Assembly: GCA_038373865.1 (NCBI GenBank)
Contig: JAXGGA010005837.1
Location: forward strand, 1-64,000
Origin: Uloborus plumipes
Lineage: Eukaryota; Arthropoda; Arachnida; Araneae; Uloboridae
DNA: 64,000 bases
Direction of reading: 5' to 3'
The notes beneath the pieces were generated by a model. That model ran no database searches. It was not told the origin of the DNA and was given only the letters and a program-made list of their open reading frames with translations. A program made the position numbers and the translations under genes. Positions 33,902 through 44,556 of this stretch are shown one piece after another (position 1 is the first letter of the stretch; each line of letters begins with the position of its first letter).

Positions 33902-35751
33902 TTACTTACAGTTGCTGCAAACAATATATTGGTGCTCCTTACGTATATAATTTTCGCACAAAACACAAATTTATTGGTATTTTTTATCTTTATTCCTAGG
34001 CCACAAAGCACACCTTAATCAGCCAAAATTTTTTTCTTTGGTTGGGGGTTCTTCACTAACAAGACATTTTTCTTTTTTTTTCTTAAACTGAACATAACGC
34101 TAGTTTCTTAAGAAAATATCTACGGTTTTTATATTCCACAGGTGGATCATTTTTGGGCAGCAATATTATTCGTGCGTTTATGGCCGCAACATTCAGCATG
34201 CAAAAAAAATTTACCATTGGCCATCAGTTTGTTATCCTCGCCGTAGTGTAGGATGCCGCCATTTGATCAGCAATATCAACTGCATATTTCGTTATATTAT
34301 AAAAAGTAATTATCTCTTGCTTCTTTTTATCAGCTGTTTCCTCATAAATAGTGTCGTCGTTATGCATTGTTGACAACGGTAAAACACATTTTCCATTTTT
34401 CGGAACGTAAGAAACGATTGTGTAATCTTTTTGAAATCCAAACACCGAAGAATTTACGTTGCTTCGTATTTACAAATTCTAAGGGGATTTCCTTTTAATT
34501 TTTTCGTAAAGTTCTTACAACTGTAAGCTTTTTAGAAATCAAATCTTTAACCAAGGGATAACTAGTAGACCAGTTATCAGTGGTAACGTTTCGACCAGAG
34601 TGGTACAAGTCTTTTTACAACGTCAATCGGCTTGTTATCTTTTTTACTACTCTTTCCACAGTAGATTTCTATAGCAGAAAAAAAAAAATTCTTGCATCGA
34701 CAAGTGCAAATAGTTTTATTCCATACCTCGCTGGCTTATTTGGCATACATTGCCTAAAGCCACAGCGACCCGAAACGCTTCCAGTTTCTCATTAATGGTG
34801 ACATATTCACCTAACGTGTAATTTTCTTTGCAATTTGCATTGAAAGCTTCGAAAATATCATTTATTGCAGCCAGTTTATCGTTTTGTTTCCTGAAGTCTC
34901 TGGTATGTATAATATCGTCAAAGCGCAAACATCTCATCAAAAAGAGAAAACGGTTGTTTGGCATTACAGGCTGAAATATTTCTATGCCGGTTCCGTCAGT
35001 AGCCTATAGGTCCCTTACATTCAGATAAGAAGACTTGTGAAGACCTGCTAAATATAATAGGCTAAATAAAGCACTAATTTCCACAGAATCAGTACCGTAA
35101 AGTCGGGTTACTTGGACCCTAGGGGGTTACTTGAGCCCATTACAGTAAAATGATAAAATCTAGGTTTGGTACTTATTAGTTGAAGACTTGCACGTAGTTC
35201 CTCGTTTCTCCTCTAGGTAGAAGCACTCTGCAGTCTCTAATGCTAGTACCAAACCCAGATTTTATCATTTTACTGTGGGCTCAAGTAACCTCCTTGTGGG
35301 TCCAAGTAACCCGACTTTACGGTACATTTTGCATCTCTGAGTCTAGAGTAGTTTTTAGAAATACCATGTGAAAACATATTCGTGCATTCTACTATTTGAT
35401 TTATCTTTTTATCATGGAGGAAAATATTCTGGCTGTCAAACACATCAGTAACATTTTTTTCAGCTTCTTTTGGACCAGGGAGATGGATAATTATATTCCA
35501 AGCCAGAGCACGAACATTAGCTCGAAATTTTGTTTTTTGCCAAACAGTTTTTTATCCCTTCCAACAAAACTGTCGCCAGTCTCAGGATCATCAGAATATT
35601 CGCTACCAGAAAATTCACTTTCACTGTCGTGAGCGCTAAAGTTTTCCTTGTCGCTGAAACATTCACCGTCTGGAAGGTCATCTTCATTGCTTTCCACATC
35701 GGCTAATACTTTGCGGAGACGCTCCATCTCTTGTTCATACGGAGTCGGCAT
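33902..35751 (-). pseudogene. piggyBac-type transposase pseudogene
   Basis: Translation starts at ATG 35751 (MPTPYEQEMERL) with an acidic N-terminus, then NIIIHLPGPK. The open part ends where the MITE begins at 35322. Beyond the MITE it reads EISALFSLLYLAGLHKSS, then a stop at 35004-35006 replacing the expected Trp, then MPNNRFLFLMRCLRFDD and GEYVTINEKLEAFR. After frameshifts come RNVTTDNWSTSYPL with a conserved Asp, LSTMH, YNITKYAVDIADQM and WPMVNFFCMLNVAAINAR. A Cys-rich tail (CVLCENYI, CSNC) ends at a stop at 33902-33904. This is the full DDE_Tnp_1_7 order plus the C-terminal zinc-binding domain. Stops, frameshifts and the MITE make it non-functional. Confidence 0.93.
35095..35322 (-). mobile_element. 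228-bp foldback MITE (family F), copy 2
   Basis: Begins CCGTAAAGTCGGGTTACTTG, with its mirror ending at 35322; TA at 35093-35094 and 35323-35324. It is the reverse orientation of the copy at 26590 and the same length, with only a few differences visible. It interrupts the piggyBac transposase between its N-terminal region and the DDE domain. Confidence 0.93.
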
Positions 35752-36198
35752 CTTTTCTTTGTAAAAATTGAAGAAAAAACAATAAAAAATATGGATTTTG
35801 CAAGTACAGAACTACATAATCACTATAAACGGTAAGCTTGTGCACACTCAAAATCGTGACTAGAAGAAGGATTGTTGAAATTTACTTCCTTTCTTCAAAC
35901 TTTTCGTCATTCATTGAATGCATGCAATTGGAACTAATTCCAAACACCTGTTCAGTTTCGAGAATTTTACTGACGTCAATAGTCGCGCGGCGTCGAAAAG
36001 GAACCCACTCTCAAAAACCCTCCTGTTTCCAAGAATTTAGAAGAGATAAGGAAATTCCAATCACACCCACATATAAATCAGGGACACAGTCGCAGCTACT
36101 AAGAAGATGGTTTTCTTCGATAGTCTATGAAATTCCAAGAAATGGAAACAAAAACGGCTGGGGTCGTTAACTACCCCGCGCGAGCTCTCATGTGTTAA

Positions 36199-38590
36199 AT
36201 GTCGACTGAAAACAATATCATTAATTAACCACAAGTTGGTGACATTACGCTAAGTCGGTGGCAACGTGACAACAAGAAACGATCTACTGAATCTAAGTTT
36301 GTATTCTTACACACACACATGTGTATGCATGGATTGGTTTTCTGATCGGTTTAGTAATTGGCTTAAATTGGCTGTATTAAGCATCATTTCTCGTATTGCT
36401 TTCTCTGTGGATGCAATTACTTTTGATACAGTCCATCCAATTAGTCCTTTCTGCCTTATTTCTAATTATATTTAACTATGCAAAAGAAATGTTGGTCATT
36501 ATAGTAATCAGAGAAACAATTCGAACTTAGGTTCGCATTTTCATCCTCCTATAGAGCTAAAACCAATGCACTAATGAATGAAGGAATAAATAAATGCGTT
36601 TCATTAAATTGTATGGGAATATGCGATTAATTAGTGCCACAATGGATTCATTTTATTTAATTATATGAGACATTTCGATTGTGTTTTCCGTTTTTGCTGC
36701 ATTACATGTCGTTTTATATTTGTAAATAAGAGAGACTCGCCCATCTAGATAAAACAACGAGTTTATTTTTGGGAATTTGCTGCCAGATCTTTTTTAAATT
36801 GTTATTTAACCGAGCATAAGTATAGTGCAATTCGCATTAGTTGTTTCGTCCGCCTGAGTTCCTTAATGGAATTTAAAGTAACTAGAAAAGTACGGAATAA
36901 TTTTTTATAGTTTTTTGGCCATTAATGAAGTTGGAACATCATTTTAAATCACTTTGCTTTCAAATCAAAAATAGTTAAAAGGACAATTTTCTGTAAGGAT
37001 GAATACTGAATGATATTTAAATTTCTAAACCTGTGATGTCTGCAACTGATAAAATTTTCGCCTTACACTTTGCGTTAATGAGAATGAAATACTCGCCAAA
37101 TGACAGTTCTTTGATGACTAATGTTAAAATGTACGCGTTAAATGTTTTTAAAAGGTACATTGAGCTTTTATTATTTTACAGAATCCTTAAAAAAGAGTCA
37201 TGTGTCTGATAAGAAATGGTATGCTGTTAGAATATAACTTTCGGTGTCGCCGTTGGTAATCAAATAAACATTTTCGTTTAGTTGGTAGAAATAAGGATTT
37301 CTGAGGAAAAACATCTTATTCTTAATGCTACACACAAGACATTTTGCTGAACAAAATATGCTTACACAATTTTATTGTGATCAGCTTCACAATGTTTTTT
37401 TGGTAAAGAAACATAATTTTATTGTAATAGCTTCTCCAACTGTACGTCTTAAAACAAAACAGGGTGATTCTTTTTTTGTTTTTTTGATGAAAATTTAAGC
37501 TTTCTGAGAAAGGTTTATTACAATCACCACCCGACTAAGTATTTTAGGAATAAGTCTGTCTCGCCTTTCTTGTCTCATTAACAAGATTGCGAAACAATTG
37601 TGTAAGTTCAAGGAGCACAGCATGAAAGGAAAATATATTTTAAAATGTAAATAAGGTTACAGGATCCAGAAAAAGATCCAGATAACTGTCGTCGGCTAAC
37701 TGAGACTCCGGTTGAAAGAGTTTTAGATTCTAATGAACAAGAAACACAATTTCGCAACAAAAGATTCTTCCAAGATGTTTTCTTTGCTTAAAATATAAGT
37801 ATTCTACATCATTCAGCTACTCGCAAGAATATCCATAAAATAATGTTTTCACTCAGCACTCAAATAGAAGATTTCAAATTTCCCGCCTAAAAACTTTTAT
37901 AGAATTTTTATAGTCTGTTTCTGTACATATCAAAAATTTTGTTTCAAGCTTTTTATGCGTTTTTATGTGTAAAATAATATCTAGTTCATGTACGTTTCCC
38001 AGCGGGCACTTGGTCATTCTTTTCCTCCCGTTCCCCACATCCGGTTGAACCCTCATCGGGGTAGGTACGATGGTGACAGGTGGAGTTTAAATAAATAAAA
38101 TATAAGCAATAACTTTTGCTCAAAAATTTGTGTTTGGTGAAAAAGTTCCATTATAGATTACATAAAGTTTAGCGTTTTGAAAATAAATAAACTATTTTAT
38201 GATAATATATTAAAAAAAAGTGAACTTATTCTTTAAGCTAGAATTATAGAATATTACGAATAGTATTAGGAAATATTTGTAATGGCAGGAAAACTCGATT
38301 ATCAAATGCATTCATTTCCTATCGGAAATTTTCGCTTTTACCTGGTTCTAAACGATAATTATATTTAGTACTGGATTTCCTCAATATTGTTAGAGGAAAT
38401 GACAGACATTTAAAGTAGAATTAATAGACTCTCTTTCTTTAAATTAACGTCGATTTAAAATTAATGACGCGTCGTTAACTTTAATTGTTACTACATGTAA
38501 ATTTGTAATTGTATTTTAACAAAAGCTATCTAAATGCTACTTACTACCTTTGTCAGACAAGAGTGATGAAGTGTTCATGTACTGCATATG
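36199..38590. other. AT-rich stretch without supported genes
   Basis: A CA/GT patch lies at 36311-36326. At 37660-37790 a stop-free frame of about 43 codons (DPEKDPDNCRRLTETPVERV and onward) follows a TTACAG, which could be a splice acceptor, but no family is recognised. The rest shows nothing. Confidence 0.4.
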
Positions 38591-38592
38591 TA

Positions 38593-39439
38593 ATGGAATG
38601 TGGGGGAAACGTAAAATAGCGGGGCAAAATGAAATAGTACGATATTCTCAGTTTGCAGCGCCACCTAGCTAGTAATATTTTAACAGAGTTCCTAGATATG
38701 TAGTTGATTTTGTTCTAGAAATAAAAGGCTTTAAAGATCAAAGAAGCAAATTCTACTTTTCAAATTTCATGGTTTTTCAAAAATATTTCTTGCTGTTAAA
38801 AAAAATGCAATTATCATTTTAAATATTAACTGAGATCTACTAATGTTCAAAGCAGAACTTATTTAGTTTGTATTAAGCATGTGTTTTTTGATTTTGAATG
38901 TTCAATGTAATTTGTGAACAGCACACTCGGCAAAGTGAAATAGTTCATTTCGTTTACTTATGCGCCATTTATTAAATCACGTACGTATTGCTTCATTTAT
39001 TAATGAATTTACGTTATTTCACCTATTCATTCATTAATGTATTCATTCATTCTATATTTTTTCACTCATTTTTCTTATATATAAAATAAGTCATTTATTT
39101 GTTTATTAATTTATTCGTTTGTTTTTTCGCAAAAAATACATTTATTTCTTTGTTTACACATTCATTTGATTTAAATTACTGTTAATCATCAAATAAAAAA
39201 TGTTACGCTACAAAAATACTGAATTTTTTACTTTGCCCTATGATTTTTGAAGTAAAAACTTTCTACTTTTTTAAGGACAAAATCACTACCAAAAATGAAA
39301 TATAATACTTCAACGTAATTTGTATCACAAAATACATTATTCTTCTTAATGTAAAGTAATTTTCAGAACGAATTTCTAATTTTTTCACGTTGAAACAGGT
39401 AAATTTTCTTAACTCTTTCACTTTGCCCTATATTCCCCC
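38593..39439. mobile_element. GTGGGG-ended element (family G), copy 2
   Basis: The left GGAATGTGGGGGAAACGTAA and the right end TTGCCCTATATTCCCCC with TA at 39440-39441 correspond to copy 1, but are more diverged. The central ATTCATTTATT run recurs (about 38960-39180), as does the left block GCAAAATGAAATAG. It is about 100 bp shorter than copy 1. Confidence 0.85.
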
Positions 39440-39440
39440 T

Positions 39441-40540
39441 AATAGCAAACACCTTTGCGTGTAAAACTCATATCGTTTAATACAAAGTTTCGAAAAAATA
39501 AAACATGCAAGCATAAAAATATTGCAGGTACGTGTTTCAAAATTATGTTTAACCCTTTTCCATCGTTGCAAAGTTACTCTACTCGGTTTTCAATTAACCT
39601 TTTCACGAGTGGATAAATGCATAGTAATTATTTTCTTGAATTGAGTAATACCGAAAGATGTCAGAACGCTTTAGTATAAGAAATACGGCGGTGAAAGCTC
39701 CGATATACGAGTTGGAACGAGTAAGAATTCGTGTCTGGCAGCTCCCTGCATTCGAGTAAGTTGCGATAATTTCGCTGGCGCGGTTCACATGCCGATCGCA
39801 AAGGATAAAGGATGACAAGGAAACCACAAATACAAATCACTTGATATACAGTCATCGAAGAGCTATTATTTCCTCCATAGCTCGTGACAGGTCTCCGCTT
39901 TCTCCTTGTCGTGATAATTCTTTAGACATCTTTGAGACATTATTTGTGCAATTATGTTAACTTAAGCTGAGGTTTAGAAATCCGTCTAAATAAGAGATTA
40001 CATAAATAAAAAAGATAAAATAGCTAAATAAAATGAAAAACATTTAAACTAAAATGAGGAATAAAATAAATATCCCAAATCTGTCTTTTGGAAATTTTTG
40101 CTTTTAAGGCTTACAATCTGGTAATTACTGCGTGATACTGAAAGTTGTAGTTTCCTGATATTTCAGTCCATTTTTCCGGTTTTGTTTATTTATCCTAAAA
40201 TTGAAAGAAGGATACCACTAATAAAAATTTTTTATCCGAAAGTTTTATTTTAACGCTTTAAAAAAATGAAAATACAAATATTTCGTTTATTAAGACAAAA
40301 GCGCAATTGTGATAGTAGGCGTAATATCGGAAACAAAATTATTATTTTTTAAAAAAAGGGAAAATCCTTGTCCTTTTGAACGAGACAAAATGAATACGAA
40401 AATCATTTTCGAAATAAATTCATTTAAATAGTTTTAGTTTTAGAAAGTTGGGAGTCAAACACGATAAAACAAGTAATCATCCATAATTGCAGTGTCTAAG
40501 CTTTAAAAGTTATGTAATAAGGTAAGTGCGTACAAAGAAC
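39441..40540. other. AT-rich stretch apart from the small open frame
   Basis: Apart from the minus-strand frame at 39661-39855, nothing is recognisable. Confidence 0.4.
39661..39855 (-). CDS. Small secreted-protein-like open frame, unrecognised
   Basis: An ATG frame of 64 codons on the minus strand begins MTVYQVICICGFLVILYPLR followed by SACEPRQRN. That is a plausible signal peptide: a short polar start, a hydrophobic core of about 14 residues, and a small-residue site near SA-C. The mature part has two Cys and many Arg/Tyr and would be about 42 residues. The region is more GC-rich than its surroundings. I recognise no family, no intron signals could be defined, and a frame of this length can arise by chance. 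It could be a peptide precursor, an exon, or noise. Confidence 0.22.
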   Translation of the reverse strand: MTVYQVICICGFLVILYPLRSACEPRQRNYRNLLECRELPDTNSYSFQLVYRSFHRRISYTKAF

Positions 40541-40543
40541 CTA

Positions 40544-40959
40544 CCCTTGCAGCATCATCTCATCGACCGATGATCGGCCATTCATCGAAACCCGATGAAA
40601 TTCTCATCGGCCGATGATCCAATATGTCTCATCGGCCAAACAGAATCCGAGTAGCAAAATTCGATGAGTTTTGATCGAAATACGAAGAGATTTGGAGCAA
40701 TTTACGAGCAGAACAGTCCCGTGCCGATGAATTTCATCGGGAAACTTGATCGGAAGGATATCGTTTTCCGATGGAATATAGCTTGGCTAATTTTCATCGG
40801 GAAAGTTGATCGGAAGGATATCGCTGTCCGATGAAAAGTAGCTCATCGAAAACCGTGCTCGGATACTGATCGGAACGATGTCATCGTGCGTTACGGGATT
40901 AGTTTACGAGGAGTTCGATGATCGGCCGAGCAAAATCCGATGAGTTGATGCTACTTGGG
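40544..40959. mobile_element. CATCGG-rich palindromic TIR element
   Basis: The right end, read on the minus strand as CCCAAGTAGCATCAACTCAT, mirrors the left CCCTTGCAGCATCATCTCAT. TA flanks at 40542-40543 and 40960-40961. The interior is filled with CGATGA/TCATCG and GATCGG/CCGATG blocks, including a pair of near-identical units at about 40734-40770 and 40794-40830 (TTTCATCGGGAAA-TTGATCGGA). No gene is present. Its termini resemble those of the 110-bp repeats at 51058 and 63609 (CCCAAGTAGCA). Confidence 0.82.
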
Positions 40960-41349
40960 TAAGTTTTGAAAAATACTAAAATCTTAACTCGGAAATATTA
41001 CCCCAGGACACATTATGCTTTTTGCTTTACCACAACATATGTTGCACTGTGATACTATACCGCTCAACAGAAACTGGCTACAGTGTAAACCAGTGTAAGG
41101 CTAGCTGAGTAATTTTAAGTATTAAGATTTCTCTTCAAATAGAAAGATGAAAAAAAAAAATTCGTCGTCAAAATTTTCTCTATTTGGATTTTTCAAAGTT
41201 TTTGTTGGATGAATGCAATTTTTAAAAATAATTTTAAAATTGAAAAAACCGTTTCTACTTATAGCGACATTGCCGAGTGAAGCGTTTGCAGTAAAACAGA
41301 AAAATAAACATGTATTCTTTGCTTCTATGAAATATTCTGTGAGCAGTGT

Positions 41350-41603
41350 ACCGTATCATCATGGTGAGAAGCTCCAAAATAACTTTTTAGAAAAGTGAAC
41401 GCTTCATAATAATATTTTTTGGCATAAAATCTGTAAAGAAGATGCGGAAACTCATTTTCTTCAGCTGTGGCAGATATTCTATTGATTTCGGCGGGATTTG
41501 AAAGGACTTGCGATAAAAGACGATAACAAGGGGAGAATACCACCCGTTGTTTGTAAAAGGATACAAGGCCCGCCGCATAAAATGTGTTTCTTGAGAGATG
41601 CCG
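41350..41603 (-). repeat. Dispersed repeat H, copy 2
   Basis: Second copy of the 265-bp repeat: GTGAGAAGCTCC, CGCTTCATAATAATA, GATGCGGAAACTCATTTTCT, GGATTTGAAAGGACTTGCGA and ATAAAATGTGTTTCTTGAGA. A run of A follows at 41606-41620. Confidence 0.8.
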
Positions 41604-41772
41604 AAAAAAAAAAAAAAAACTAAAAATACGTTTTATGTGCTTAATATATGGGTTACTTTACACCAGCTTCTTGTTATTTGCTCTGTATGTGTGTGTTTAT
41701 TGATAATATTTGACATGATACTTGTAAAAGAATATTATTATGGCTATACATACTCCGGCATAATGAGTAATA

Positions 41773-42100
41773 GGGTGTAAAATGGACATAATTGATAAAC
41801 AAATTAAATGTTTTATTGAAATAAACATTGGAAACAAAGAAAACCATACGCTATTTACCGTACCATACACGTCTTTACTTAGTTTTGAATATGACATCAT
41901 ATAGATGGTGGCTATCACATTCAGCGCATTTGTCTTGGCATCGAGTAAAAGCTTCCATCACTTGATTCAGCATGTTCAATGGGATCTCCTCCATATCTGG
42001 TTTTTCTTGTAGGAATACTTGAAGAGCAAAGTGTACGATACAAGTTCTCATACCGTGGCTGACTTCTAAGTCCGATTGAAAGTGTTTTGTATCCGACTAT
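41773..42100 (-). pseudogene. Tc1/mariner-group transposase C-terminal fragment
   Basis: On the minus strand about 65 residues are open, including HGMRTCIVHFALQVFLQE and EIPLNMLNQVMEAF, then DVIFKTK and a stop at 41875-41877. The ending M-x-x-F-x-R-C-x-x-C-x-x-x-x-H-x-x-D-V-I-F-K is typical of transposase tails in the Tc1/mariner/IS630 group (RLxxCIxxxGGHLxDVIF). Beyond the stop, GGGTGTAAAATGGACATAAT next to TA (41771-41772) is likely the terminal repeat. Everything upstream of the tail is missing. Confidence 0.65.
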
Positions 42101-42550
42101 TCACTACGCCGGAGCCTGTAATTTCCTCTGCTATGTATGCATTACCAAGAGACGAAAGACAGTGGATGTATAAATAAAAAGCCATGTTTGATAAATAATA
42201 CCAACGCTTAGTTCATTGCAAGTGATCCTTTTATATTGTAGAGCACTTACGAAAATTAAAATTAAATAAAAAAAATGTATGAGCTCTTTTCAGTTAATAA
42301 AGTCTTTACATAACTAACGGTACATAGTAACATTATTCAAAACTAAAAACTCTTATTTCCTTGTATTGTTGTTATTACTCTAAAACTACAGCTATTTTAA
42401 CTGTCGCATGGTAGTTCAACAATTTCAGCAAATGCATACAAAACTCTTAAAAATCTTCCATCAATTAATTTGGTTTCATAAAAACTCGGGAAATGATTCT
42501 AACCGCAAAACAAGAGCCAAAGTGTGCAATCCTCTTCCACATAGAACAGG

Positions 42551-42960
42551 GAGCGTGCAATTATGCGCAGGCGTTAGAAGCTGCTTATAGTATTTGAGCT
42601 AAATACGGGATAGGATATCAGACTGCTGACTTTCGAAATTTTTGTGGTGGTGTTACGATTGAAATAAAATTTAAAAATGCATAAAAAGGGGAGTGCGTAA
42701 TTATGTACACGAGTTAGAAGCTGCGTATAGTATTGGAGCTAAATACGGGATGGGATATCAGACTGCAGACTTTCAAAATTTTTGTGGTGGTGTTACGATT
42801 GAAATAAAATTTAAAAATGCATAAAAATGGGAGCGCGTAATTATGTACATGAGTTAGAAGCTGCGTATAGTATTGGAGCTAAACACCGACTAGGGTATCA
42901 GGCAAGATTGATGAGGTGTTGTTTTGATTGAAATAAGCATTAAAATGCAAATAATTAAAA
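42551..42960 (+). repeat. Tandem repeat, 140-bp unit, nearly three copies
   Basis: Units begin at 42551, 42691 and 42831, each with GAGYGYGYAATTATG. They share GTTAGAAGCTGC, ATAGTATT-GAGCTAAATACGG, GATATCAGACTGC and TTTTTGTGGTGGTGTTACGA. Units 1 and 2 are over 90% identical by eye; the third diverges after about 75 bases and lacks a stretch. Confidence 0.93.
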
Positions 42961-43195
42961 GCATTTAACTTAAAAATAATTTTATTTAGCTCCGGAATTT
43001 TGTTCAACTGACTAGTGCGAAAACGCAATTCTAACTTTTACTACTGAAAACATTTTTCTTTTAAGAAATACACATTTAAAAAGTATACTTTTTTTTCTTC
43101 AGTAAGTAATGTTTCTTAAGCTTTTAAAAACAGCTATAAACAATTAAAAAGTCTGTGTGGTTAAAAAGCGTCACAATAATCTGAATTTAATGTTA

Positions 43196-43550
43196 GTGGA
43201 ACCGGAAAATAATGTAGTTTTTTTAATCAAACAAAGCAATAGGTAAAAATTTTATTTTAAATCAAGGATGTAATTTTCCTCGTTATCAAGGGCCTTTTGA
43301 TACATATTTAAAAAATATTTATATATTTAAAGAAAAAAAAAACAAAACAAAAACTTGAAAATTTGGCTTGTATCTAAGATATTATTTCAAGATATTCTTC
43401 TCCAAAAATCATTTTGTTAAAAAATTGGGATTTAAATTTCATTACTAGATGGCGAAAGGCCCTTGATAACGAGGATAATTACATTGTCGATTTAAAATAC
43501 GCTTTTAACATTTGATTTGTTTGAAAATAGACATTACTTTCCAGTTCCCT
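43196..43550. mobile_element. Mariner-derived foldback MITE (family E), copy 2
   Basis: The left GTGGAACCGGAAAATAATGT mirrors the right TTACTTTCCAGTTCCC, with TA at 43194-43195 and 43551-43552. The arms contain CCTCGTTATCAAGGGCCTTT and its mirror AAAGGCCCTTGATAACGAGG. At 355 bp it lacks about 180 bp of the middle found in copy 1. Confidence 0.85.
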
Positions 43551-43552
43551 TA

Positions 43553-44478
43553 ATATATTTATCCCACTAATGTCGAAATGCTATTGCGAATCATTAGGAA
43601 TATCCTATTAGACATCTCATTTAAGATCATTGGTTGAGAGCAGTAGATCATGACATGAAACTAGTATTGAGTGACGCTTAATTAATGTCATATTTTGGAC
43701 ACTGGCGATGCAATAAATTTAATCCATAGGCAAGCATCCATACGACGATGGCAGGTACGTCAGAGGTAGAATTTCCTAGAACAAAATACATTATATTAAT
43801 GTAATTCCTTTGTATTTTTAAAACTAATCTTTATACCATTTTACTAGATAATTTACTGGATAAGAGTATATTTACATGTTTTTTTTCTTTGCTATTTTGT
43901 GTTTAACTTTTGATTCAGGTTGCAATTAATTCCCCATCTTGCACTATTTGGATTTGTTGAAAGTGTTATGTTATTTGTGTGTGTGTGTGTGCGGAGGGGG
44001 GGGGGGCAGTAAACGAAATAAACAAACAAAAATGACATTGGTAAAACTGAATTTCCACATTGAATGATTTCACTAACCCTCAAAACTTGGGTGTGTGGTG
44101 TTTATTTAATTTTAATAAGTAACGTTAAATTCAGTAATTTACGTTTTATTTAACCTTAAATCAAGAAATTCCCTTCATATTGTCGCATAACCCAAGATTG
44201 TTGAAGTAAAATTTCAGGCCTTGCAAATTATTTTGAAATAGAATTTAAATGATTTTTTTTCTAATTGTTTACTAATTAAAAATTGTATTGTAGTGAAGTG
44301 ATACTTTACACCTGATCTATCGGTAAAGTTACTCCATAGCAGAGGAGGCAGAACTGCTGCCACCTTATTTATGGAGTAAGGTTGCACAAAAAAGTTTTAC
44401 AGTAACGTTATGACTTTTTTAGCTTAAGTTTGTAGGTAATTTCAGCTTCGATTTGAGAACTTCTGTCTTCATCTCGGT
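43553..44478. other. Stretch with GT and G tracts only
   Basis: A GT run at 43974-43991 followed by a G-rich tract at 43994-44006. No other feature supported. Confidence 0.45.
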
Positions 44479-44556
44479 TATTGACTATTTATGACTGATG
44501 AGTCCATGAAAAAGACGAAAATTAGGAGTCTGGATGTTCTAAACGGGTTGTCAGTA
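44479..44556 (+). ncRNA. Hammerhead-ribozyme-like motif (decayed)
   Basis: CTGATGAG (44495-44502), a 9-base loop closed by GTC/GAC, and GAAA (44517-44520) reproduce the hammerhead catalytic core in order. A very short stem III follows (A-A-T, loop TAGG, A-G-T) with one mismatch, leading to GTC at 44528-44530, the expected cleavage site. Outer stem I can be formed by TATTGAC (44479-44485) and GTCAGTA (44550-44556). The inner part of stem I does not pair well. Short stem III type I hammerheads are known from metazoan retroelements. I judge this a degenerate copy; chance is not excluded. Confidence 0.45.

Larger units (their letters stand above)
33478..36194 (-). mobile_element. piggyBac-type transposon
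   Basis: The left end CACACGAGAGCTCGCGCGGG and the mirror of the right end, CACATGAGAGCTCGCGCGGG, form a clear inverted repeat continuing into a GACCCC block. TTAA follows the right end at 36195-36198, the piggyBac target; on the left TTAA is degraded to TTAT, although TTAA occurs about 30 bases further out beside another CGCGAGAGCTCGCG palindrome. The element is 2.7 kb including a 228-bp MITE. The minus-strand transposase fills it. Confidence 0.88.

Noticed and set aside
37660..37790. Possible exon after TTACAG
   Set aside because: The open length is only about 43 codons, no polypyrimidine tract precedes it, and no donor or family match is visible.
42551..42960. CRISPR-like array
   Set aside because: Units are 140 bp with no spacer structure, in eukaryotic-type DNA; it is an ordinary tandem repeat.
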